NCBI GenBank assembly: GCA_024233435.1
Contig: JACKPQ010000001.1
Span: 620,001 to 684,000, forward strand
DNA from: Chlamydiales bacterium
GTDB lineage: Bacteria; Chlamydiota; Chlamydiia; Chlamydiales; JACKPQ01
DNA length: 64,000 nt
Direction of reading: 5' to 3'
Notes under the pieces: generated by a model
What the model saw: the letters and a program-made list of their open reading frames with translations, nothing else
Told to the model about the DNA's origin: nothing
Database searches by the model: none
Program-made: the position numbers and the translations under genes
In this document: positions 35,507-43,980 of the stretch, piece by piece
Layout: every line of letters begins with the position of its first letter
Numbering within the stretch: the first letter of the stretch is position 1

Positions 35507-36266
35507 GCAGGTTATAAATAGTCAACGCCTGCTTCATAGCCTGAGATCCACTTTGATCGATGATTTGCCTCGGTGTTTGCCCCTCGTGGTTCTTAGCATT
35601 TAACCAATTCTCAAAACTCTCATGCTTTGAAAGATTTGAGAACAACTCATTTTGGTTTTTTCGACAAATCAAATGTAGCGGCGTATCCCCTGCACTATCC
35701 TGTAGCAAAAACAGCTCGCGAGCACTATCGTGACCAGCAAAGACCTCAACCACCTCTTTCGATTTGTTTATCACTGCCACATGCAGCGGAGTGTTTCCAT
35801 CTGAATCTTTTTGAGCGAGCAAATCCATACCATCAATCGCCTTCAGCAAAGTTTCTAACGCCTCCGATTGATTATGTTGACAGACCACCTGGATTGCAGA
35901 TTTGCGCTCTGCGTTTGCTGCAAGCACCTCCTCTAAACGATACTGGCTCGTCAAAGCCTCGACCAAAGCTGGATCGTCAAAAAAGCGCTTATCTCCCAAG
36001 ACACTTGTTTTCAAAAGGAGATCGCGGATATTAGCAATCCTAAAATCCACTTCAGACAAAATCTGGTATTTTTTACAGTAGCCCTCAAACGTATCCCTGA
36101 TCTTTTCATTTCCATCTGCAATTGCTGAATTACGCTCTGCAATTTCTGAATTGCGTTTGTTGTTGAAATAGACAGCTGTGACGGCCATAAACATCAAGCA
36201 GGCAGCTGCCAATGTCTCACCCGAGTTAAGGGGACTAAAAACTAATGGTGATGTTCCAATTTTCAT
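35487..36266 (-). CDS. Membrane-anchored ankyrin-repeat protein
   Basis: A 259-residue protein. ATG 36266 has an AAGAGGTG Shine-Dalgarno seven bases upstream. An N-terminal hydrophobic helix (about residues 16-34, TLAAACLMFMAVTAVYF) is followed by a charged, helical linker and three to four ankyrin repeats (SAIQVVCQHNQSEALETLL; DSDGNTPLHVAV; DSAGDTPLHLIC; NHEGQTPRQII). Ankyrin repeats bind partner proteins; in host-associated bacteria they often act on eukaryotic targets. It is the first of the non-syntenic genes between hemW and the rsmI-like gene. Confidence 0.85.
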   Translation of the reverse strand: MKIGTSPLVFSPLNSGETLAAACLMFMAVTAVYFNNKRNSEIAERNSAIADGNEKIRDTFEGYCKKYQILSEVDFRIANIRDLLLKTSVLGDKRFFDDPALVEALTSQYRLEEVLAANAERKSAIQVVCQHNQSEALETLLKAIDGMDLLAQKDSDGNTPLHVAVINKSKEVVEVFAGHDSARELFLLQDSAGDTPLHLICRKNQNELFSNLSKHESFENWLNAKNHEGQTPRQIIDQSGSQAMKQALTIYNLPNMKAQ

Positions 36267-36332
36267 AATGCACCTCTTGTTTGCAAACGAGATGTTATTA
36301 ATTACGGCAATTATTTTCAATTGGAATCAATA

Positions 36333-36597
36333 CTAAAACCCTAGAACAAATACGACGCATTTTTTGTGCAGCTCGGGATTTGTGCGCACATCGAGAATCG
36401 CTTGAGATGGCAACATGAGATCGACAGCTGCAATGATGCCAATCTCTTTTGGAATGAGGCGGATCAAATCATTGCGCATGGGGTTGTTTCGATAGGGTGC
36501 TTCGATAAAGACTTGAGTGAGACGCGTTGGATCGCGCGGCAAATAGCCGTGAAAGTTGAAGCCCTCGCAGAAAAGCCTGAGAGCATAAGCGCTTGAG
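36333..36597 (-). pseudogene. Decayed duplicate of the 3' end of the rsmI-like methyltransferase gene
   Basis: This segment repeats 38510-38821, the last third of the intact methyltransferase gene, with about ten substitutions. It has two lesions: an in-frame 48-bp deletion (16 codons, lost between the similar stretches ACGCGTT and ACGTGTT) and a single-base deletion near 36565 that shifts the frame upstream. The rest of the gene is absent; homology stops abruptly at 36597. The two copies are direct repeats flanking the V8-like protease gene. The open frame that runs on to 36830 is an artefact joined to out-of-frame protease sequence. Confidence 0.88.
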
Positions 36598-36682
36598 TAA
36601 AAAATCGCAAAACGATGAGCCTCAACGTGAACAGCTAATCCGCGAATCCTGTCAACGAAGGATGCCAAAAAGCAAAACGGTT

Positions 36683-38218
36683 TTAAAAGCTGGACTTTCG
36701 GAGAACCCCCACTCCCACGCAGTAGCTGTAGGCAACGCCGTTGCTGCCGTAGACGCCGCCACCGCCGCCAAAACCGCGTACAGCCATAGGACACCCACCA
36801 TCTGAGCTCATGTCCTCGCAGCGCGTCCATAAATTATTTGGGTAAAGGTTATCGTGATGGGTGACTTCTTGCAAATAAAGCCCAAAGACCATCTCAATCA
36901 GTTTTGGTAGTCGATAGTGGTCTCCCAGCTGCTCTACCATTTGTCTTTGAAAATCGTAGGATTTGTTTCTGCTGTTTTGGATGCAGGCTTTGCTTATGAG
37001 CGCCCAATAGCTGGAAGAAGCAGGGGTGTTTTCATGGCCCTCAGGGTGCCAACGAGTGAATTTTGGACCTTCTCGCTGATCAAGGAGCTCTTTAAATCGA
37101 TTTAAGGTCAAAGGTTTGCCATCAAGAGTCGCTGGGATGAGCACTAAAATATGGGTATCGCCTATCGTCTTTCCAAAGCGTTCTAGTCCCAAAGCTGCTG
37201 GGCAGGGCTCGCTTAGTATTTCGTGAATCCTTTCAGGCAGGGGCGGCTCTTCGCCCACATCTCCTAGGTGTGCCCAAGCTTCGGCTCCCAGCGTTTGTGC
37301 GGGGCGGGATTTTGACGCTTGTCTAGTAACCAATCCTCTTGATAGCAAAGTAGGCGCAGGAATTGATTTATCAAGCTTATAGGTTTCGAATATTTTTTTG
37401 GCAATCAGATTTATGAATTTCTCATTGGAAATCCTGACCCCCGAATTTACGTTGCAGGAGCCTAAGGTATGAACCCCAATAATGTATGGCATGCCCATAT
37501 TTTCAATCCAAATTGGACTCCCGCTCTGACCCGGAGAAGTATCAATATCGTATTCAATGGTCTCGGACCCCAGCAACTTGATGTTGTTTTTCATTCCCCA
37601 CAACTGTTCGTCTTTTTCTCCTGGATAACCAGTTATTTTCACGGGCTTCTTTAATAGACCCTGATTTTCTAAACAAAGTATACCAGCCCACCCAGTACAT
37701 TTACCTATTGACTCATTTAAAATAAGCAAGGCTATGTCATAACCACTATCAGCCTCATCTGACCATTTTGAAAAGATATGGGCACGGGTTACCTCTGCTT
37801 GGCCAAAAGGTGCTGACAGATTATTTCTTCCCGGACAAACCACAATCTTTTCAGCCCAGTTTTTATTATCTTTGCAAAAGACATTGTGGGCACAGGTTAG
37901 CACGTGATGAGGGCCAACCATTGCTCCTGAGCCGCTATATGTTAGGCCAGAAAAACGCGCTGATATTTGAACATTAACTGATTGCGGATACTGCGTTGTT
38001 GTTTCAATACGATATCGACGATCGCGAGTTTTAAGCACTCTCTCTTCTTCAAAAAAATTTAAGGACTCTTTGTTTAACTTTTGCACTTTTTGTAAGCAGC
38101 TCTTACTTTGTAGACGCGGAGGCAGAACCAGTTTGCCCGGTTGGTTAACGTATGCAGAAGGTCTTTCAGAGTAAGAGAACGCACCTGAATAATCTTTTGT
38201 TATTATTGGAAATGCCAT
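36683..38218 (-). CDS. V8/S1B-like serine protease with a chlamydial effector-type C-terminal domain
   Basis: A 511-residue protein; ATG 38218 has AGGA upstream and is preferred over TTG 38242. Residues about 85-285 are a trypsin-fold glutamyl-endopeptidase-like protease with triad H111 (VLTCAHNV), D161 (GYDIALL) and S232 (SPGQSGSPIW). Residues about 320-505 resemble a C-terminal domain I recall from the expanded F-box/BTB/LRR protein families of amoeba-associated chlamydiae: IPATLDGKPLTLNRFKELL, SYWALISKACIQNSRNKSY, LPKLIEM, WTRCEDM and a Gly-rich end. No classical signal peptide, so T3S export is plausible. It lies between the two copies of the methyltransferase 3' end. Confidence 0.82.
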   Translation of the reverse strand: MAFPIITKDYSGAFSYSERPSAYVNQPGKLVLPPRLQSKSCLQKVQKLNKESLNFFEEERVLKTRDRRYRIETTTQYPQSVNVQISARFSGLTYSGSGAMVGPHHVLTCAHNVFCKDNKNWAEKIVVCPGRNNLSAPFGQAEVTRAHIFSKWSDEADSGYDIALLILNESIGKCTGWAGILCLENQGLLKKPVKITGYPGEKDEQLWGMKNNIKLLGSETIEYDIDTSPGQSGSPIWIENMGMPYIIGVHTLGSCNVNSGVRISNEKFINLIAKKIFETYKLDKSIPAPTLLSRGLVTRQASKSRPAQTLGAEAWAHLGDVGEEPPLPERIHEILSEPCPAALGLERFGKTIGDTHILVLIPATLDGKPLTLNRFKELLDQREGPKFTRWHPEGHENTPASSSYWALISKACIQNSRNKSYDFQRQMVEQLGDHYRLPKLIEMVFGLYLQEVTHHDNLYPNNLWTRCEDMSSDGGCPMAVRGFGGGGGVYGSNGVAYSYCVGVGVLRKSSF

Positions 38219-38242
38219 AAACAATCCTGGGTTTAGCAGCAA

Positions 38243-38508
38243 CTCTTAAATGAGATGCTCTGGTTTTGGTGGAGACTAACGCGCTTTTCATTCCTCAGAC
38301 TACCTCTTTAAGGCGTTGCTGATGTCAAGGCATTGTACTCTCCACTTTATTTATTGTCATTATTCTGCAGAGCTGACCAATAATTTTTTAATTTGACCGA
38401 TTAGAAAGCTTCATTTTTCGACAACTTTTCGCTTACTGCTCATTTTGCAATGCGCTAAATTTCCCTGTTCCGTCTATGACCTGAGTTCACTTCGATATAG
38501 ATGGCTCA
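38243..38508. other. 266-bp intergenic region, no gene seen
   Basis: Between the protease gene and the intact rsmI-like gene, upstream of the protease on its strand. No ORF, hairpin terminator or convincing promoter; the duplicated segment begins exactly at its end (38510). Confidence 0.4.
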
Positions 38509-39180
38509 TTAAAACCCTAGAACAAACACGACGCACTTTTTGTGCAGCTCGGGATTTGTGCGCACATCGAAAATCGCTTGAGATGGCAACATGAGATCAA
38601 CAGCTGCGATGATGCCAATCTCTTTTGGAATGAGGCGGATCAAATCATTGCGCATGGGGTTGTTTCGATAGGGTGCTTCGATAAAGACTTGAGTGAGACG
38701 CGTTTTACGCATGGACGTGACAAGTGCTTTTAGGGCTTGCTCACGACGTGTTGGATCGCGCGGCAAATAACCGTGAAAGGTAAAACCCTGCGCAGAAAAG
38801 CCTGAGAGCATGAGCGCTTGAATAATTGATGATGGACCTGGGTATACTTGCACATCGATTTTTTTAGCGCGAGCACCCGCAACAAGCTTAGCTCCTGGAT
38901 CTGCAAGAAGCGGCAAGCCGCAATCGGAAATAAGACCCCATGACTCCCCTTTTTCAAGAGGCTTAAGCAATGGGCGCACATCTTTATTGTGCTCATTGAG
39001 TAGCTCGATAGGCACATCTCGAAAGTCATCTCGAAACAGTTTAAGGTAGCGGCGTGCATTGCGCTCAGATTCTCCAATGATGCCATCAAGTGTTGGAATG
39101 ATGTCGTAGAGAACGGGAACAAAGGCCGATTTCGGATCAAGCCCTTCAGCGAGTAGATTTGGCAAAAGGTGCAATGTCAT
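38509..39180 (-). CDS. Tetrapyrrole-methylase-family SAM methyltransferase (RsmI-like)
   Basis: A 223-residue protein of the RsmI/YraL fold that in E. coli methylates 2'-O of 16S rRNA C1402. Motifs: GLISDCGLPLLADPGAKLV (SAM site), VYPGPSSIIQALMLSGF and FHGYLPRD, then IFIEAPYRNN as FIEAPYRNNPM. It is shorter than E. coli RsmI, lacking about 60 residues, and the N-terminus begins at TLHLLPN, like the chlamydial CT048 family. Its stop-side third is duplicated at 36334-36597. The start overlaps the holA-like gene by four bases. Confidence 0.9.
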   Translation of the reverse strand: MTLHLLPNLLAEGLDPKSAFVPVLYDIIPTLDGIIGESERNARRYLKLFRDDFRDVPIELLNEHNKDVRPLLKPLEKGESWGLISDCGLPLLADPGAKLVAGARAKKIDVQVYPGPSSIIQALMLSGFSAQGFTFHGYLPRDPTRREQALKALVTSMRKTRLTQVFIEAPYRNNPMRNDLIRLIPKEIGIIAAVDLMLPSQAIFDVRTNPELHKKCVVFVLGF

Positions 39181-40139
39181 GCGAGCAACTTCCCTGCAAA
39201 AAGATCAAAACAAAGACTGCCGTCAGAAACACCATTTTTAAAAGCTCTCTCAGATGTGTAAAGTGCCCGCAGGGCCCTTTCAAAGTACTGCGCAGGATAG
39301 CGATAGTTTTGGAATTTAGAAAGCGAGCGATCTCTTAAAGTTGGGAAACGCTCTTTGAGCTGTTCGGGAGTAAGCGTCATACAAAGACCCAATTCAAGCT
39401 GATAGCGCAATGCACCGATAAGCATTGGAAAGTCATTAGACTCAACACGGCGGGGCAACACTTTGTCCCAAATGAGTTTTTCAGCAACCTGCCAAAGCGA
39501 CTGCTCTTTTGAAGGACGCACAAGCTTGTGAGCTGCTTTTAGGTCGATATGGCTAGCCTCGCCTGAATAACAAATCAACTTTTCAAGCGCCTGCTCAAGC
39601 AAGCCAAGCTCGGGACCGATGGCTTGGAAAAGATAATCGAGGCAAGCACGTTCCATCGTTTTTCCATTCTCTGAAGCCCTTTGCATCAATTGCTCAGCAA
39701 TGCGCTTTTCTCGGTCCCAGGGCTTTTCAGCGCTTAAGTCGAGCATGACAAGGGCATCCTTTACCTCAGTGCTTAAAGTTGGGCAGGCTTTTGCATTAGC
39801 TCCTGCTAGGATAAGGCGCACACCTGAGGGCAAGGACTTGATTGCCAAGATCAACTCTTGCCACTGTTTCTTGTTGAGCGATTCCACCTCATCAAGATAG
39901 ACAAGCGGCAAGTCACCAAACAGAGAATTTTCCTGGATTTCAAGAAGTGTTTTGTCAAAATCAAGCGTTTTGTAAACTTTTAATTTTGGGTCTGCTTTTT
40001 GTAAAACACTGATAAGATGGCAGGCGGCAGACTCGCGCTCGTCGGCTTTGGGAACGATAAGTGCAAAACACTGAGATAGATTGTGAGGAAAGGCCTCTCG
40101 CAAATGCTTGCCAAACGCAGAAAAATTTTGAAATTTCAT
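39177..40139 (-). CDS. holA: DNA polymerase III delta subunit-like protein (HolA)
   Basis: A 320-residue protein with the HolA layout: an N-terminal AAA+-like domain without Walker A (ENSLFGDLPLVYLDEVESLNKKQWQEL, GVRLILAGANAK), a middle part (EKPWDREKRIAEQLMQRASENGKTM, a family-typical stretch), and a C-terminal helical collar (LWQVAEKLIW, LIGALRYQLELGL). Delta opens the sliding clamp in the clamp loader. Paired with the RsmI-like gene as CT047-CT048 are in Chlamydia (memory). Confidence 0.85.
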   Translation of the reverse strand: MKFQNFSAFGKHLREAFPHNLSQCFALIVPKADERESAACHLISVLQKADPKLKVYKTLDFDKTLLEIQENSLFGDLPLVYLDEVESLNKKQWQELILAIKSLPSGVRLILAGANAKACPTLSTEVKDALVMLDLSAEKPWDREKRIAEQLMQRASENGKTMERACLDYLFQAIGPELGLLEQALEKLICYSGEASHIDLKAAHKLVRPSKEQSLWQVAEKLIWDKVLPRRVESNDFPMLIGALRYQLELGLCMTLTPEQLKERFPTLRDRSLSKFQNYRYPAQYFERALRALYTSERAFKNGVSDGSLCFDLFAGKLLA

Positions 40140-40284
40140 GACTTACGTATACCACCTTGATATTTATCTGACAACCACACTTTCTTAACAGTATATTAAA
40201 ATATAAAATATTCCTTTGTTATAAATGATGAAATATGTATACTTGGGGATTGAAATGAATAGACATGTCAAATTTGGAGGAAAC

Positions 40285-40449
40285 ATGGCGTTAATTAAAC
40301 GTAAGGCAAAACCTAAAACGGTCAAGGCCCCAAAAAAAGTTGCAAACAGCGTTAAAATAAGGCGCGCAAAAAAAACAGAGAGCTATCCAACACCTGAATG
40401 GAAGCGCACACAAACAGCAGAGGGCTGGATGCGCGATCAGGTTGCTTAA
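40285..40449 (+). CDS. Small basic protein
   Basis: A 54-residue Lys/Arg-rich protein; ATG 40285 has a perfect GGAGG Shine-Dalgarno. The N-terminal half is strongly basic (IKRKAKPKTVKAPKKVANSVKIRRAKK), the C-terminal half ends with PTPEWKRTQTAEGWMRDQVA. It may bind nucleic acid. It occupies the position next to holA where C. trachomatis has the histone-like hctB (memory), but lacks the HctB Ala/Lys repeats, so homology is not claimed. Confidence 0.65.
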   Translation: MALIKRKAKPKTVKAPKKVANSVKIRRAKKTESYPTPEWKRTQTAEGWMRDQVA

Positions 40450-40499
40450 TATTGGTGCACTTTGCTACCTTTAGCGACTAGTAACTAAAAGAGGAAACC

Positions 40500-41414
40500 A
40501 TGACACAATTTAATCTGAAAGGAAAACGCGCATTTGTAGCAGGGGTTGGTGATGACCAGGGCTACGGCTGGCCAATTGCAAAGGCACTCGCTGAAGCTGG
40601 CTGCGAAGTTATATTAGGTGTCTGGACGCCTATCCTCAAAATCTTCACTATGTCTTGGGAGCAGGGCAAATTTGATGAGTCCCGCAAACTATCTGATGGA
40701 TCACTTTGGAGCTTTGCAAAGGTGTATGCTTTAGATGCAAGCTTTGATCATCCTGAAGATGTCCCTGAAGAAATTAAAAACAACAAGCGATACAAAGACG
40801 CTGATTCTTATACCATTCACGAAGTTGCAGAGGCAGTCGCTAGTGATTTTGGCAAAATTGATTTCCTCGTTCACTCTTTAGCCAATGGCCCAGAGGTCAA
40901 AAAACCTCTTCTTGAAACCTCGCGCCAAGGCTACTTAGCAGCTGTCAGCTCTTCGAGCTACTCTTTTGTCAGCATGCTCCAACACTTTGGTCCGCACATG
41001 AATGAGGGTGGAGCAGCCGTTTGCCTCACTTACCTAGCTTCAGAAAAAGCTGTGCCTGGTTACGGTGGCGGCATGAGCTCTGCAAAAGCTGCCCTCGAGA
41101 GCGACACGCGCACACTCGCCTGGGAAGCTGGACGCAAGTGGAATATTCGCACCAACACCATCTCTGCAGGAGCTTTAGCTTCAAGAGCTGCTAAAGCCAT
41201 CGGCTTTATCGACCAGATGATCAACTACGCCCAAGCTAATGCACCTCTTCAACGCGATATGGAAGCGGAAGATGTCGGCAATGCTGCCCTATTTCTTCTT
41301 TCGCCATTTGCGCAAGCCATCACAGGCGCAACGCTTTATGTCGATAACGGCATGCATGCTATGGGAGTTGCTCCGACTCATCCCGCATTTGAGGAACAAT
41401 CAGCCCTTGTTTAA
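40500..41414 (+). CDS. fabI: Enoyl-[acyl-carrier-protein] reductase, plant-type FabI
   Basis: A 304-residue NADH-dependent reductase, last step of each fatty-acid elongation cycle. GVGDDQGYGWPIAKALAEAG is the dinucleotide site; the catalytic pair is Y188 and K196 in VPGYGGGMSSAKAALESDTR. This spacing, the WTP insert after the first strand and the length match plant plastid FabI, a known feature of chlamydiae. Shine-Dalgarno AGAGGAAA before the ATG. I recall fabI next to a HAD phosphatase gene (CT103-CT104); here the HAD gene is 4.5 kb away. Confidence 0.96.
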   Translation: MTQFNLKGKRAFVAGVGDDQGYGWPIAKALAEAGCEVILGVWTPILKIFTMSWEQGKFDESRKLSDGSLWSFAKVYALDASFDHPEDVPEEIKNNKRYKDADSYTIHEVAEAVASDFGKIDFLVHSLANGPEVKKPLLETSRQGYLAAVSSSSYSFVSMLQHFGPHMNEGGAAVCLTYLASEKAVPGYGGGMSSAKAALESDTRTLAWEAGRKWNIRTNTISAGALASRAAKAIGFIDQMINYAQANAPLQRDMEAEDVGNAALFLLSPFAQAITGATLYVDNGMHAMGVAPTHPAFEEQSALV

Positions 41415-41474
41415 TTAATGTCGATTAGTTAAATTAATTATATAAAACTAAATTGATTTAACTGTGGGTAAATT

Positions 41475-42029
41475 ATGCCTAGCGATATTAATATGGAAAA
41501 ATTAGGCGCCGAAATGGCGATTCTAATTAAACAAGAGGGTCTCATGGATTCTGATATCCTAAGTGGTATCCACTCCGTTTTCGATGAAATCACCTTACAT
41601 GCTATCGAAGAAGGTCTTGTCGACCCATCAGAAATCGATCCAAAATTGTCTGAGCTCTACGATGCATATGAAAACTATCTCAACAAAGCCTCTGATACGC
41701 ATCTTGACGCGTTTGATAATGCCTTAAAATCAGTGGGAGCATCGCTTGGAAACATTCCACATAAATGGGCAACTCACGCCCTTAGAGATTCTCTAAAAAC
41801 AGCCGACCAATGGATCCTTGATCATCCACGTTATGCTGAAGGGATCTACAGCGCTGTCACACTTATTGTTCAACACAGTGACTACGTTAAAGAGGCCAAA
41901 GGGCATGCCGAAGATTTGATGCTCGGAATTGAAGAGTTAGAAGATGGCAAGACAACAGAAGAGCGCCTCCTCAACGATTCTAACAAGCTCCTTCATACCC
42001 TTGAGCTTCACCAATCAAAAGCAGCATAG
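41475..42029 (+). CDS. Hypothetical helical protein
   Basis: A 184-residue acidic, all-helical soluble protein with no signal peptide or membrane segment. The N-terminal half has EEGLVDPSEIDPKLSELYDAYENYL and the C-terminal half DHPRYAEGIYSAVTLIVQH. Upstream is AT-rich with no strong Shine-Dalgarno. Not recognised. Confidence 0.65.
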   Translation: MPSDINMEKLGAEMAILIKQEGLMDSDILSGIHSVFDEITLHAIEEGLVDPSEIDPKLSELYDAYENYLNKASDTHLDAFDNALKSVGASLGNIPHKWATHALRDSLKTADQWILDHPRYAEGIYSAVTLIVQHSDYVKEAKGHAEDLMLGIEELEDGKTTEERLLNDSNKLLHTLELHQSKAA

Positions 42030-42097
42030 CGCTGCTCTGTTGACATAAAAAAACACAGCATATACGTTGCCGATATGACGTTAAAGTGGAGTTTTTT

Positions 42098-42988
42098 GTG
42101 AACGAGCAAAGCAGCAGTAATACGCAATCTCTAACAGAAAAAGCCGTCACTAGAATGGCATGGGAAAAGCCCTATCTTGAAGCTTTGATCGACCATTTAA
42201 ATCCTTCCGGCGAAGTACTGGAAGTCGGATTTGCACTCGGTTACTCTTCCAATCGTATTCAAACATTTCATCCAAAGCATCATGTAATTATCGAATCTGA
42301 CCCTGAAATCGCAGCAAAGGCCTTGAAATGGGCAGAGCATAATCCTGCTATCACAGTCATTCATGATACGTGGAAGAATGCATTGCCAAATCTAGGAATC
42401 TTTGATGCCGTATTTTTTAACGATATTGACCCTGAGCTCGAAGCACAAAAAACGCGCAATCTAAACACTGGAAATATGGTTATAAAAAAGGGGCAAGCCC
42501 TTATATCACGCATAAAAGAGCAAATACCTCAAATTGCGAGCACCAAGTATACAGACTCCGACCTCGATGTATTTTTTAATCAAGTGGGCCAATTCCAACC
42601 CTCTCAAATGGCCAATTTTCTGCATGATCTTATGAAAAATGAGCAAATTTCTAAAGAATGTTATGAAAGATTGCTCCCAAAACACAATCTACAAAAAACC
42701 GCGCCTCCAACCACAACGAGTACCGAAAAACACACTGATGTCATGCTTCTTTTCTTGCAGGATTGTCTTCAAAATCATATGCGCAAGGGCAGCCGGTTTT
42801 CTTGCTTCGCAAGCTCTCCTATATCCAAATTTGAAAATCCTGAATTCTTTGATGCAATTATAACAAGCCCAAACTACGACTATCAGGAAAGAATGATGCC
42901 GGTGGATGTCCCAACATCATGCGAATATTATAAGCATGATGAGGCCCTCATTATGCTTGTCGAAAAGCAAGATCGGGGAAACGATTGA
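42098..42988 (+). CDS. Class I SAM methyltransferase, guanidinoacetate-methyltransferase-like
   Basis: A 296-residue protein. GTG 42098 is six bases after GGAG and preferred to the GTG at 42086. The SAM site is VLEVGFALGYSSNRIQ (residues 40-55) followed by the acidic HHVIIESDPEIAAKA loop and a WKNAL..FDAVFFND strand; the combination of LEVGF, IQ and H-x-I-I-E is that of the GAMT/RMT2-type family. The C-terminal 130 residues exceed GAMT and are unrecognised. Stop and next start overlap (TGATG), so it acts with the adjoining 2-oxoglutarate oxygenase. Substrate unknown. Confidence 0.78.
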   Translation: MNEQSSSNTQSLTEKAVTRMAWEKPYLEALIDHLNPSGEVLEVGFALGYSSNRIQTFHPKHHVIIESDPEIAAKALKWAEHNPAITVIHDTWKNALPNLGIFDAVFFNDIDPELEAQKTRNLNTGNMVIKKGQALISRIKEQIPQIASTKYTDSDLDVFFNQVGQFQPSQMANFLHDLMKNEQISKECYERLLPKHNLQKTAPPTTTSTEKHTDVMLLFLQDCLQNHMRKGSRFSCFASSPISKFENPEFFDAIITSPNYDYQERMMPVDVPTSCEYYKHDEALIMLVEKQDRGND

Positions 42989-43971
42989 TGGTTAATTCAA
43001 ACGAGGTGCTAAGTCAAAATGAAAAGCCGAAAATAAAAAAGAGTGTTGCACCTCTTCTTGATAATTATTACACCCATCCAAGCACTTCCCCACTCACCTT
43101 TCAATTTGAGTCGCAGCTTTTTGTCTCCTCAGATTTAAGGCTGCAAAGTGCCTCAATTAAGCAAGCCTCCATAGATGAAAAGCATCTCTATATTATTGAC
43201 GATTTTTTTCTACCCTCTGAACAAGAAGAGTTGAGGCTTTTCTCCAAAAATGCCAGCTTTAGCCGGAATAGTTATGGAAGTCCTGAAGCCATTGAAAATG
43301 GAGAAAAGCCAGCTCAATCAATGAATGGAAAAGAGCGGTGGCAGTTTTTTTCTCATCCTCCCTCAGGAATCACTGAAGTTTATAAACTATTTGCTACACT
43401 TGGCGCAAAAATAAACGCAGATATCACAACTCTTCCATGGGAATTGTGCACCCAGTCTTCACATGGATCTCCTGCAGTCATTGCAAATAAGCTTACTGAA
43501 GCATCTGAAGAGAGCAGAGAATTGGGCAAACATCAGGACTGCAATCCAGAAAACAGGGTGTCTTTTGGAATCCCCGTTCTCTATTCTGAAGGAAAAGAAT
43601 TTCACCCTAACAAGTTTGCCAATGGATCAACAGGAAAACCTTGGCTTATCTCAGCTATGGTCTACACAACTGCGGAAGAGTTTTTGCCAGAGTATCGTTT
43701 GGGAACAATATTTTACGATCATCATGGAAACATAGCTTTGAGGGCCAACTGCGTAAATATGCGCTTAGTTTTCTTTGAAGGGGATTTGTTTCACAGCATT
43801 GAAGAATCCAAAATCCCGTCTGAAGTTAAGACATGGCGGACTTCTTATGTATTTAAACTGATCATCAACCCAAAAGATCGAGACCTCAACGTAAAGGAAG
43901 CTTTTGCTGATTTAATGCGTCCATTGTGTCAGGGTGAAAATCTTTCTCTAGGCACACAAGCACGAGGATAG
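42988..43971 (+). CDS. 2-oxoglutarate/Fe(II)-dependent oxygenase-like protein
   Basis: A 327-residue protein with a prolyl-hydroxylase-like double-stranded beta-helix pattern: the HxD motif is KHQDCNPENR (H182, D184), the distal His is H269 in GDLFHSIEE, and the 2-oxoglutarate-binding Arg is R284 in TWRTSYVFKLI. LYIIDDFFLPSEQEELR near residue 67 resembles the IDNFLSPEEC-type start of such domains. Coupled by TGATG to the methyltransferase upstream. Probably hydroxylates the same substrate the methyltransferase uses; substrate unknown. Confidence 0.75.
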   Translation: MVNSNEVLSQNEKPKIKKSVAPLLDNYYTHPSTSPLTFQFESQLFVSSDLRLQSASIKQASIDEKHLYIIDDFFLPSEQEELRLFSKNASFSRNSYGSPEAIENGEKPAQSMNGKERWQFFSHPPSGITEVYKLFATLGAKINADITTLPWELCTQSSHGSPAVIANKLTEASEESRELGKHQDCNPENRVSFGIPVLYSEGKEFHPNKFANGSTGKPWLISAMVYTTAEEFLPEYRLGTIFYDHHGNIALRANCVNMRLVFFEGDLFHSIEESKIPSEVKTWRTSYVFKLIINPKDRDLNVKEAFADLMRPLCQGENLSLGTQARG

Positions 43972-43980
43972 GCAAAAAAA

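Noticed and set aside
36333..36830. A 165-codon open frame across the duplicated methyltransferase end
   Set aside because: Its first half is the protease gene read out of frame and its second half is a truncated, frameshifted copy of the rsmI-like gene; it is a pseudogene plus shadow, not a protein.
40285..40449. Small basic protein called HctB
   Set aside because: It lacks the Ala/Lys/Arg tandem repeats of HctB; only position and charge agree.
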